A stretch of 64,000 bases of DNA from Symbiotaphrina buchneri (Eukaryota > Ascomycota > Symbiotaphrinales > Symbiotaphrinaceae). Positions 1 to 9,766 of the stretch are shown here, piece after piece. The stretch is from the NCBI GenBank assembly GCA_001599915.1, contig BCIG01000011.1, positions 434,001-498,000 of the forward strand, in the 5' to 3' direction. The translations under genes and the position numbers were made by a program. Position 1 is the first letter of the stretch. The number at the start of each line of letters is the position of its first letter. The notes below the pieces were generated by a model. It worked only from the letters and a program-made list of their open reading frames with translations, did not search any database and was not told where the DNA came from.

Positions 1-1008
1 CTGTGGCCGAGCTTTCTGGATGTGTTCGAGGTTTGTAAACAATCAACTCGGAGGTGACGGAAGGGCTAACTGTACGACATCACAGACCAATCGGCCCTTC
101 TGGGAAGCAAGAGAAAGGCACGCAATGGCGCTGCCCTACTTTCATTTGGTGCAGTGATTGGAACTCCGGGTCTACATGATGGGTTGCATTTGCAGGAGCG
201 CGCGGCGTAGTCGGTGCAGGATTATTGGGCGTACACGGTTTGCAGCAAGGGGTCACGGACGTGCTGTGGCACCATAGGGTTGGACACTCTTAGTTCGTAT
301 CTCAAAAGTCCATTACTTCTTGATCAAAGCAAAGATACAGAGAACTTCGCTGTTGCTCCGGACACTTTGTCGTCGCTGTTGCGCTTGCCTTCCTGCTGAA
401 TTCCCTTTTGGGAATGTCTCCCAACCTCTCGGCTTATTCGACGGCCCACACGCCAGCCACCGTCTTTATCGGCCGTCCATTCAGTGAAGAAAGTGCGCAC
501 AGGCGGCAGAAGAAAACATGGAAGAGATGAATCTACAGCGCCAAGAATAAATATTTCATGTCAAAGGCTTATGGCCATGTCATTGTATTACTAATTCTAC
601 CTAAGTCCTAACTACTGTAGAGCATCTGCTGCGTGTAGACACTGAATAGTAAACTGCCATCATAGAAACCACTGCACATCACTTGACATTGTCAGCACAT
701 CCAGTAGAGGAAGACCAGGAGGCACAACAAGACTATAGTCGAGCTGGCCATCTGTGGAGGTGCACCGGCTGCAGTGGTTTCGAAGTACAGCAGTCGAGAA
801 GAGCGTTGCAATATCCTAATCAAACCGACGAGCACACCTGGGGCATAACAGGGGACAGCGAGCTTCGAGTGAGATTGAGAAGCGCCATCGAGCCGAAGTG
901 AATCCATGCAGTGCCATAGATCCACCATGAGCGACTCATCCCTGGGCGAGGACTGGTACCATGTAAGCAGGAATGCACTTGAGGCGGATATAACAATACT
1001 CACTCTGA
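1..1008. other. Left part of the MAT1-2 region, no gene recognised
   Basis: I see no convincing gene here. Short open frames on both strands have no recognisable family signature and no consistent splice structure. The stretch follows MAT1-2-1 and probably holds its 3' UTR: a good donor (GTGAGT on the minus strand near 1000) just after the alternative stop at 1009 hints at an intron in the 3' UTR. APN2 and COX13, the usual neighbours on this side of many Pezizomycotina MAT loci, are not visible and may lie outside the window. Confidence 0.5.
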
Positions 1009-1135
1009 TCAGTTCAAGTCGAACGCTTCCTCGATGAGAAAGTCGTCAATGTTGAACGCTTCTTCGGCATCATCCTTCAACCCTTCCCAATCAACAAGAG
1101 CCGAAGTGTAGTATTGATCGAACTGATCCTCTGCA

Positions 1136-2199
1136 CTAAGGCCGGATCCATTGATGGTGGAAACCGGGGGGTCCGGCAACGCCAACAACGGCTGGATGGT
1201 CGTGATTCCACTCTGCCAACACCGCCTCGAAGTCTTCGTCACTCATGGGAAGCTGAACTTGAGTATTGCCGACATCATCCAACCCGATCTTGCCAGTAGG
1301 AAGGCGAGCAATGGTAGAGACAGACGAAGCCGTGGTAGCCTTTTGAGAAGTGCCAGACAAGCTTCCACCAACACTGGCAGCAGCGACAGTGGGAAGAGCG
1401 GGGACAACAGCATCGTTCGAGAGACGAGAGCCAGCCGCCAACTGAGCAGCCTTGCGACGGGTCATGCGACGCTTCTTCTGCGACGGTTTGCGAGGCTGAT
1501 ATTGATACTCAGGATGATCACTGAGATGCTTCTTCTTGACGTCGTTTGCAAGTTCCTTGTAATGGTCCTTGACATCAGAGGTCTCATCTTGCCATTTCTT
1601 GCCGATGATTACAGCTAGCAATTGTAAGCAATGATTGAAGTATTCAGATGCGGAACTTACAAATGTCGTTGTTATGCATGCCTGGATTTTGCTCTCTGAT
1701 GAGGGGGTGATGAGCCTGGCGATACAAAATGAACGCATTGGGAGGCCTCGGGATCTTCGCCTTCTGGGACTTGGACACATGGTCATGGGCTGCAACAGAC
1801 TGTTTGTTGACATTCGTAAGGGACTGTCCCGGTGCAGGAGGTGGCCCATTCTGGGTGTTCATGACCTGGGCGGCGTTCGCAACAGGAGGACGACGAATCA
1901 AGCGAACACAATTGACAGTAGTGTCGTTGAACATAACCACAGCTGTCTTGAAAAATGCGCTGAAGCGTTGTCAGTATGACTTAACAGTTTACAAGGTGGT
2001 AGAACTCTTACCCAAACAAATTAGCGATCTCCGCGACGCCTTGAGGGCCAAGCATTTGAGCAACCTGGAAAGGAATGGAGAGCTCAGGTGCTTGCAAGTT
2101 GATGTTAGACATGCAGAGACTGAAGACGATGTACGGCATATCAGTGCGAGGGTTGTTCGGAAGCCCGGGCGGCATCATGGCCACAGCAGGTGCATTCAT
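1136..2199 (-). CDS. MAT1-2-1: MAT1-2-1 mating-type HMG-box transcription factor
   Basis: Master regulator of one mating type; family members bind DNA in the nucleus through an HMG box and switch on pheromone and receptor genes. Three exons: 2199-2012, 1959-1661 and 1614-1136, giving about 321 aa. The HMG box (about residues 132-205) opens with KIPRPPNAFILYRQ and continues after the second intron with IIGKKWQDET and KDHYKELANDVKKKHL. The second intron interrupts a serine codon after NNDI, the conserved intron position of this family. The first intron is 52 bp and joins NLFG to AFFKTAVV. A basic stretch (QKKRRMTRRKAA) after the box may be a nuclear signal. The tail is odd: a run of six C lies at 1166-1171, and the alternative frame beyond it stays open to 1009 with an acidic, gene-like end (EEAFNIDDFLIEEAFDLN). 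The true stop may therefore be at 1009 rather than 1136. Identity is near certain; the C-terminus is not. Confidence 0.93.
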
Positions 2200-2746
2200 C
2201 TTGACAGAGTCCTTCGTTGATTAGGATGGATCTGACAGGAAGAGAGAAAGACAGTATGATCAGGCTTAGAAACGAGGTGCAATCCGGAGACTGGAAAGTG
2301 AACGGAAAAGAAGCAAAGAATGTCTCCGCCGTCAACTGCAAATTGACGGAAGAGAGGTTGAGTTTGCAGGAATGTTGATGGTAGAAGGAGGGGAGGTGGG
2401 TTGTCGAGGGAGGAAGAGAGCAGGAGAGGAAGGTTTCCAGAAGAGTGGTGCGAGAGGAGAGCCGAACGTAGAGGGGGGCTGGGGCTCACTTCTTTGTTGG
2501 GACTCGACTGGACTGTTTTGGGTGACAAGACCCAAAGTGTCGTTGTCCCGCACACCCAACGTGGTTACACTGAAGGCTCATTCACTGACTTTATTGACAG
2601 CTCGCCTCTCGCTTTCTCAATAGCCGGTAGTTCAATCCTCACTCTCTTGATAACGGAAACACGTCCACAGATAACCACAACGCACCACAGCTCACTTCAT
2701 CCATCCTCCTCAAAGTCTTATTTGTGTTCTTACTTGTGCCAGCCAA

Positions 2747-3543
2747 ATGGCTTACACAAACGAAGGTTTCAGGCAAGAGTTGGACGACCTGCGCAAATCC
2801 TCAGCGACCTTTGACGATGAAGTGGTTGAGAAGCTACAGCGAATCCTCGAATTAGCAGAAAGCCACCCTCACCAGATCGAAACGCGTCCACATGAACCTC
2901 AGCACGATGGACAACCTATCACCATGAACCGAAATGTCACATTTGCTTGCAGTGTGGAGAGAGCCTTGCCCAGGCTTCGCGCTCTCAACACCTTGTACCA
3001 GGGTGAGCAGAAACTGGCACAGGAGTTGCTTGACTCTTTGAACAGCCGCCCGGTGAGAGAAGATGATACGGTAGAGGGACGCCATAACATGCATCGAGCT
3101 GCTGTTCGAAGTCTCATCCAAGTGTAAGGCAAGACCCGGGGGTCTTCTATCGCCAAGTTGACTGACCTGCCCCCAGACGCTCTGATGCCTTGACCCATGG
3201 CTCCGGGAACGTGCGCTCTTATCTAGACTATGCGGATGCAGACGCCAGGGATCTCTTTGAAGACTTCTTCGAAGTCTGCCAATCTCCGAACGACGCCGAG
3301 AAAGAGTTGCTTGCACGAGTGACGGGATTGGACATCCGCGTAGTCGACTCCTGGTGTAAGCATAACACCATAATGCCGACTGCTCCATTTATCTACTGAC
3401 TAGCAAGAACAGTCCAGACAAAGCGCGGACTAGTTGCTCCGTACTTCCTTGCCAGAACCGCGATCAGAAGAACAGGGCCACTGGCCGAGAAGATTCGAAG
3501 GGAGCGACGCGACATCCAAGGACAGCTCAGCGTGCATCCGTAG
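2747..3543 (+). CDS. Homeodomain-like protein encoded in the MAT1-2 locus
   Basis: Divergent from MAT1-2-1. I infer three exons, 2747-3123, 3177-3355 and 3413-3543, with introns GTAAGG...CCCCAG and GTAAGC...AACAG, giving 228 aa. The second junction splits a Phe codon and creates DSWFQTKRG, which no unspliced frame shows. With that Trp set to homeodomain position 48, the core positions fall into place: Phe16, Phe20, Pro26, Leu34, Ala35, Leu40, Val45, Trp48, Phe49, Gln50, Lys52 and Arg53. The normally invariant Asn51 is Thr. This suggests a DNA-binding or dimerising helix-turn-helix protein. A basic segment (IRRERRDIQG) follows. The N-terminal half is helical and unassigned. Other Eurotiomycete MAT1-2 idiomorphs carry an extra gene (for example MAT1-2-4 in Aspergillus fumigatus), but I cannot say whether this is its orthologue. 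The 3' end is uncertain: a plausible intron near 3559-3615 could extend the gene or lie in the UTR. Confidence 0.72.
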
Positions 3544-5185
3544 TAACACGCATGATCTTCAGAATGTAGGTATTTGCAACTCGCGGGAAGTGATATATAT
3601 GCTGACTATACTAGGACAAACAGCATGTCAGATGGCAAGGGGGTGAGAGCATTTCGAATGGTGGATGGCCAGTACCTTGAATATGGAGGAGCAGAAGAAT
3701 CTTAGGTCATTCCGAAGCACTGTACCTCATGAGTGCCAAGACAAATTGGCAATGATCATCCGCCTGCAAATTCTGTGATCCCAAGAGAGCCCTTTATACA
3801 TTCAGAGCCCATTTTCCAGGTGGATCTACCTCTGCAAACCAAGAATCGGACGGCAATGAGATCACTCACCTACTTGATCGCCACTGTGTTGGAGACCAGT
3901 CATCCAAACACTTCTCTCATGTGTACCTCGGGACCTGGAGCGAGGATTGGATGCGTCGTGCACATGCACCGCAGTCGTCCTCCTGCGATTCTGATACGGA
4001 GAGAGTTAGAGCTTTGGGCAAGCCTGGTGTGCATGCCGGCGCGTGTCCGCCCTCATAGGGATGCTTTGGTATCGGCTTCACGGGCAGTTACAGATGTGTC
4101 ATCGACTATACGGGCCTGGCGTTTCACGCGTCAGGCACCGCCCGCGAGTTGTTTTCATGTGGTAATGGCCGGAGGAAGGAGGAAGGGATGGATAGGTTCA
4201 GGCACGTCAGCATTGCAAACCAGCTGGACGAGGCATTCGATGAACACTCAGATAGGTAGTTTAGGCCCTCCGTAGAAATAACAAGAGAAAAGACACGAAT
4301 GTGTCCCAAAAAGCCAGTTCCCAAGGGCGCGATGATGCAGAGCATTGATGACTACGAGGCATGAAGTGCAAAGAACGTTTTGAGGCTCTACACAAGCGTC
4401 TTGGGAGGCTGCACTTCCATTAGCTCCCGGCAGTAGCACAAACCTAGTTCTCTGTACGAGGAAGGAGCGTACACGGACGCAAGGTGCCCACCATTATTGA
4501 TATCATCATCTACCGGACCTTACCTGAGGCAAGATTGATGGGAATTGATGGGTAGGGGTAGGCAGTGGGACAGATGGCAGAAAAGGATCCCCATGCACCG
4601 CCCAGTGGCCCAAAAGGGCACGGCGACTGTCAAAGCAAGCCAGGCCATTTGTGACCTTGGAGAGGTACCTAGGTACCTGTATGCTCGAACAGGATTCCCT
4701 GTTGGTGCTAGCTCGAGACTGTGCATGTACCTTCGTATAGGGAGCAGGTACGTACTCTTGGTACGTACTTTGGGTACTTCGGTACTTCAGGTACGTACTC
4801 TGGGTACGTACTTTCGATACGAACTTTGTGTACTTTGTACTCCGCACGCCGTAAGAGGAAGGGCCACAGGGCGATAATCGTGGTGGCTGGTGCTGTCAGC
4901 GATCCGCCCTTTTAGGATTCTGTCACGTGACCGCTGCGCCAGCACGGCATAGCTCCCGACAGCTGCACTCGCGGGACTGTGGCAAGCAGGACAGATTGGG
5001 AGGAATATTCTTGCTTGATACATCTACATCGATCCCTGTACGGTGGTGAGCGGCGGGTTGTCTCGATGGAGATTGCATACCACCCCCACGATAGCTTAGA
5101 CCATCCGTCCAGCTGCGATCCTTGACCTCACAGACTAGACAGACCAACAACACTAGAAGATCCCGTACACCATGCGACATGCCAC
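3544..5185. other. Intergenic between the MAT genes and SLA2
   Basis: A 180-codon open frame at 3733-4275 (+) has no recognisable motif. A second frame over the same DNA holds short plausible stretches, so an unmodelled downstream exon of the homeodomain-like gene cannot be excluded. From 4660 to 4840 the DNA is rich in GGTACC/GTACGTAC motifs (listed separately). Nothing else supports a gene. Confidence 0.5.
4747..4836. repeat. Imperfect tandem GGTACGTACT-type repeats
   Basis: About five degenerate copies of a unit of the form GGTACGTACTYTKG, or shortened to GGTACTTC, lie head to tail. The unit core GTAC is its own reverse complement, so the array could form small hairpins. A related AGGTACCTAGGTACCTG motif lies just upstream near 4664-4680. 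It sits in the spacer between the mating genes and SLA2. No function is known; a spontaneous microsatellite-like expansion is the simplest reading. Confidence 0.7.
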
Positions 5186-8100
5186 CTACTCTTGATAAGA
5201 TATCTTCCGCATCTCCCCAAGCCTCTGCCTTGCCTGCGCCAGACTATTCTCCAGTTGTAAGATCTCCACCTGTTGCTCCATCTCACGGACCTTGAACTCG
5301 TGTCCGCTAAGCTTCGAGTAATCCACAGCTTCGTGCTCATCCCGATTCCGCTCGCTAATGATATCCTGCACCAGTCGCACCAGGCTCCTGCATGCGTTGG
5401 TGACCGCCTTGCTCGCGCTCTCCAACCGGTCCTGGGTTTTTGACATCAGCGTGGCCTTGACCCGGCTCGCCGCGACCAATTGGGCCGTGCTGGCAGCAAC
5501 GTCGTTGCTCGCCACGATCAGCTGCTCAGGGCTATTACGTCCACTGATGACGCCGTCCGCCGTCTCGATGAGCATGTTGGTCGATGAAGCCACCGCTTTC
5601 GCAGCGCTGATGAGCCCTTCCGTCCACCGATTGTTCTTCTTGTAGAAAGCCGTCCGCGATGAGCTGCCTCGTCCTTCCTTGACGATTTCCTGTTGGGAAG
5701 CCGTTGCAGCCTTGATCAGTTGGGCAATCGCGTTGGTTACCGCGATGGCAGCCTCAAGGATGGAACTGCGACATGGTCAGTTTCCGCGGCCCGTGTTCGG
5801 GATGCAGGACTTACTCGTGGATCCGCAATTCATATGTGGAGTAATTGTCCCTCGGCTTGTTCATCAGCTTGGTCAGCCTCTCAGTAGCTGCGTCGATCGC
5901 GGCGGCGGCATTGGTCAGTTCCCGATCTACGAGATCGCCCAGGTCACCTGCCGCGTGGGTTATCTTAGAGCTCTTGGGCGCAAAGGTATCCACGAGTTTA
6001 GACAGTTTCTGTAGATTGACCTGCACGTCGTTATTGTTGTTGATGACAACGTCAGTCTTCCGCATGGGCTCCAGGCCGTCGAGCCGGAAGGACAGCAGTG
6101 CCCTAAAGAAAGTGACCGTCGATTGCGCCGATTGCCGCGCACTGTTAATCAGCTGATCGGCTTTCTTCTCGTCGGTTGCGAAACGCGTTAGTCCTTTGGC
6201 GTTGCTAAGTACATCAGCGATAGAGCCAGCGAAGACATTGACGGTGCGGATGATCTCTGCATGAGTGCTGTTAGGACCATCGGCTATGAAATTATTGAAG
6301 GCCGTGGAAAATTCCATTGCGCTCGACGAGGCCTTTTCGATCTGCGACAGGACGTAGGGAGCAGAGGCGTTCTGATTGCCGGCTTGCATGGGCGAATCGA
6401 GCTCGTACAGCGCGTCATCAACCCGTTGAACACCGCTCTGCAGCACCGAGTCTATGATGTCGTTGATCTTGTGGATATTATCCAAGACCAGCGTGTCAAT
6501 CTGCCCATCCAAGACTTGGTCCGCATCCTGATGGGAAAGCTTCAGCTCATTGAGCTCGAGCAATGTCTGATCCATGCCGGCTTTGAATATTTCGAGCTCT
6601 TCCTCCTTCTCTCGCAGAGCCCGTTCCAAGTCAGAGTCATGGTCTCCATATTTGGATTGTATCTCTTCTAATGCTCTTGTCTTATTTCGCAGCGCCTCCT
6701 CAAGGTCAGCCATTTCACGATTGTACTTAGACAGTAGCGATGACATCTCCGTTCCTTTCGAGCGTTCGGCATTATCTGCCCTTTCCAAAGCGAATCGGAG
6801 CTCCCTCTTGAGCTTCTCCACCTCCTCCTTGTTACCCCCTGCGAGTCGATCCTTCTCATGTAGGGCTCTATCCCTCTCCCGGATCATATCTGCCAATTCA
6901 AGGTTCTTGGTCTTGATTTCTCGTTCCAATTTTTCACGTCGATCAATTGCCTCCTGCGCCGAAGCAGCTTTCAGTTGCACTTGCTTGAATTTCTGAAGTA
7001 GCTCCAGATGCTCATGACGTAGCTGAGAGTATAATTTCGCAAGAGCTTCATACTTCGTTCTCCAGGTATTGACTTGCTCTGTAGAATGGTCAATTATCTT
7101 TCTCGTAAAATCCATACATGGAACTAACCTTGTAGTGCTCGGATCTGGTCATCTTTGGATCCTATCTGTTGGTTGAAGTTTGTATTCAGCTGGTTCAGCT
7201 CCGTCTCTAGTGCTTTGACTCTCTGCAAGATATGAATCAACTAAGGATCCAAAATCACGAGACGCGAAAGCTTACCCGGTCGTATTGCTCCAACATAAGT
7301 TGATCACGTTCATACTGTGCCCGGGCGGCGAGGTTTTCCCTCTCTAATTCAGCTAAGCGACCTTGGGTTTGCTGTTGATACTGTTCTCGTAGCAATTGCT
7401 CCTGCGCCATTCGTTGCTGCTCAGCCTGCAGCCGCTGTTGCTCTTCAAATTCCCGCTGCGCTTGTTGTTGCGCCAGTTGTTGTTGGTAAAGCTGGGCATC
7501 TCGTTGTTCTTGCAATCTCCTCTGCTCTGCTTCGAATTCATCCTGCTGCCGTCGTTGTTCATTTTTCCAGAACTCATTGATCGGTTCCGGATCGATGGCA
7601 GACGCCGCTCGCGGAGGCGTCGGGGTGGGCTGCGGCTCGATCTCCCGCGCTGGTCTCTGAGGTAATGCGGGCCTGTCTTCATCGTCCGCAAAGAGGTTCG
7701 GAGGATCTTGTGGCAGTTTGGGCACCGTGATGAGGCTCGTAAGGTAGCGGAGGTTCGAGCATTCATAGTAGAATTTGACGAGTCGATAATGCTGGGCATC
7801 ATAACGTGTACGAAGAGGTTCCAGTGCTTCATCATCGCCAGTAGCTGTTGAAATGTCAGCTGAAGTCCATCGGAGCAAACTCTGACTCGCTCACTCGTAT
7901 GCATTGCGCGCAACATGCTGGTAATGAACTTGTAAATGCCATAACTCTCTTGCACCAGCGGAACCAGAGACGAGATCCTGCATTCATTGTTCGCTCCGCT
8001 CCGGAAGCTGGAGAAGACCAGCTTTTGAAATGAATCGATTTGATCTTGAAGAGTCATGAGATCGGATATTGTCTCATAGCTAGTTGAAAGTGAGTACAAG

Positions 8101-9045
8101 CTTGAATTGTAAGGAAATCTAAATAACGCACCCTTCGTTTGGGTCGTTGATTGATTTGAGACTTATGTATTCCTCATACTCGAATGTACCTGAACCAAAG
8201 TCATTAGCGCTGCAGTAGGTATGTGAGGACAAGGTTAACTACCGTTGAACTCTGGATGTTGGCGATGGAAAGCCAATTTGGCTAAGAGAAAGTAGATATA
8301 CTCCCGAATGAGCGGGCCATAGCCTTAGAAGGGTCAATTCAAGGTCCATTTCCATTCATACAGTTCTTTCGCAATGCCTCTTGAAGGGCGATTACGGGCA
8401 GACGCACCTCTGAGACCATCCCCGGAAACGCCCCTCGTCAAGCTCTCCAACCAGTTCTGGTTTGCTTGCGCCTCTTTAAGGACAATTGGATGGCCTTCCT
8501 GTAGAACCTTATGTATCGTAATGAGGGCTTTGAAGGTTTGGACTTCGTCGGCTAGAATAGGCTGACTGAACAGAACGGGCGTGGGTCAGCGAACGGGCCG
8601 CCACCATAGAGATGTAGGATAAATAGGAGCTTTGAAGGGCAATGCTTACACCTTCATGCCAGCCCAGAATGACTGGGACGATTTATGGTCCCATGTGTAC
8701 ACAATGCAGCTCCGGACATGCTTTCCTATTGCTTATGAGCCCGGATCCGGCTGGAAGTTAAACACATTGCAGGGTTCTGGTATACAGACTTTTGGGGGCC
8801 GTTTCCTCTGCGCAAAGAGCATGTGGTCAGTATAAAATGGACGGATATGGGTGAGGAGTGGTAGGTGCTGGGAGACTTACCGATGCTCGTTGCCTTCCGG
8901 ATGTTGACGACGAGGTCCGATTCGGATCTGAACCACGAATAAGCTTCCGCAGCGAGAATATGTAAGACCTGAAGCCTTCCAGGGAGTATTACTTGTTCAG
9001 ATCAACATTGCGGGTTGCGGTACCAGTGCCGTAGCCAAACGACAT
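5186..9045 (-). CDS. SLA2: Sla2/End4/HIP1R-type endocytic adaptor
   Basis: Links clathrin-coated endocytic sites and PI(4,5)P2 membranes to cortical actin. Starts at the ATG complementary to 9043-9045 (MSFGYGTGTATRNVDLNK) and ends at 5186, in about ten exons of roughly 1,050 aa. The N-terminal ANTH domain is spread over small exons between 7860 and 9045 (VNIRKATSIEETAPK, SCIVYTWDHKSSQSFWAGMK, and EALEPLRTRYDAQHYRL at its end). A Gln/Glu-rich coiled coil follows (7880-6600; QAQREFEEQQRLQAEQQRM). The C-terminal I/LWEQ (THATCH) actin-binding module lies at about 5960-5186 (NPRDNYSTYE, NNRWTEGLISAAKAVA, VREMEQQVEILQLE). Clear introns include 7079-7128 and those near 5765-5813, 7226-7274 and 7850-7890. 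SLA2 flanks MAT in most Pezizomycotina, so its place here confirms the locus. Confidence 0.96.
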
Positions 9046-9766
9046 GGTCGCTGCCGGCGAGCGCCTGGTTGGTGGTGTGAAGCGGCAGCAACGAAGAAAC
9101 AGGGAATAGAAGTTGCAGGGAAGGTGGCAGAACTATGTCCCCAGGTAGTACAGTAGGGTTAGAAGTGTGTGAAGCAATGATGAGGTGAAGAGACGATGAA
9201 GCGCTGCGAGATGATTTGATATTATTATAGGGGACGGGCGGTGGATGAGTAGTTCAGAGGATCCCAAAGTCGAGCCAAGCTACGAAGTACGTAAGGTATG
9301 GCGCCGCAATCATAGTACCTCGATAGATGCAGACTAGTACTTCGGCTTTCTACAGTCGGCGCTATCTGTGTGAGGTACCGACAGCAGCCTCGGCAGGTAT
9401 CTGATTCCGCGCCGGATCCCGGAGCTTTAGGCAACGCTGAATGGAAGCTTCGGTGAACACCGAGCACTGACCTATCCTGGACCTCACCTAAGGTAACGAA
9501 GAGAGAGAGAAATAATGTTGATATCCACATCGGCAGGCTGCCCACTTGACCTTAGAGTGATTTTGTACCCTGTCAATTGGCATAGTTCTGTTTACCCATA
9601 TTCCACCCGCCGACTACCTAGTTTATATCTGAAAAACCCAACTGAGGCCCCAACAACGCGAAGTCTCGGGGAGAATGATACCAAGCCGTGAGACACCATC
9701 AATTGCTGTTCCAAATAAACGCGACCCAACTCCGCCCGGATGCATCGTAATACGTTGTGATTCGTG
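9046..9766. other. Spacer upstream of SLA2
   Basis: Probable SLA2 promoter (SLA2 reads leftwards) plus the 3' flank of the next gene. No gene signature was seen. A few GTAC/AAGGT motifs occur near 9285-9300. Open frames here are short and lack codon structure. Confidence 0.5.

Noticed and set aside
692-1003. 103-codon open frame on the minus strand after MAT1-2-1
   Set aside because: No recognisable motif, overlapping frames on the other strand, and position in the probable 3' UTR of MAT1-2-1.
3733-4275. 180-codon open frame (+) between the homeodomain-like gene and SLA2
   Set aside because: Low-complexity composition without any family motif; it might be a chance frame or an unmodelled exon, but not enough to call a gene.
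7353-8099. 248-codon minus-strand frame within SLA2
   Set aside because: It mixes a true ANTH exon with intron read-through and a wrong frame; the spliced SLA2 model explains the DNA.
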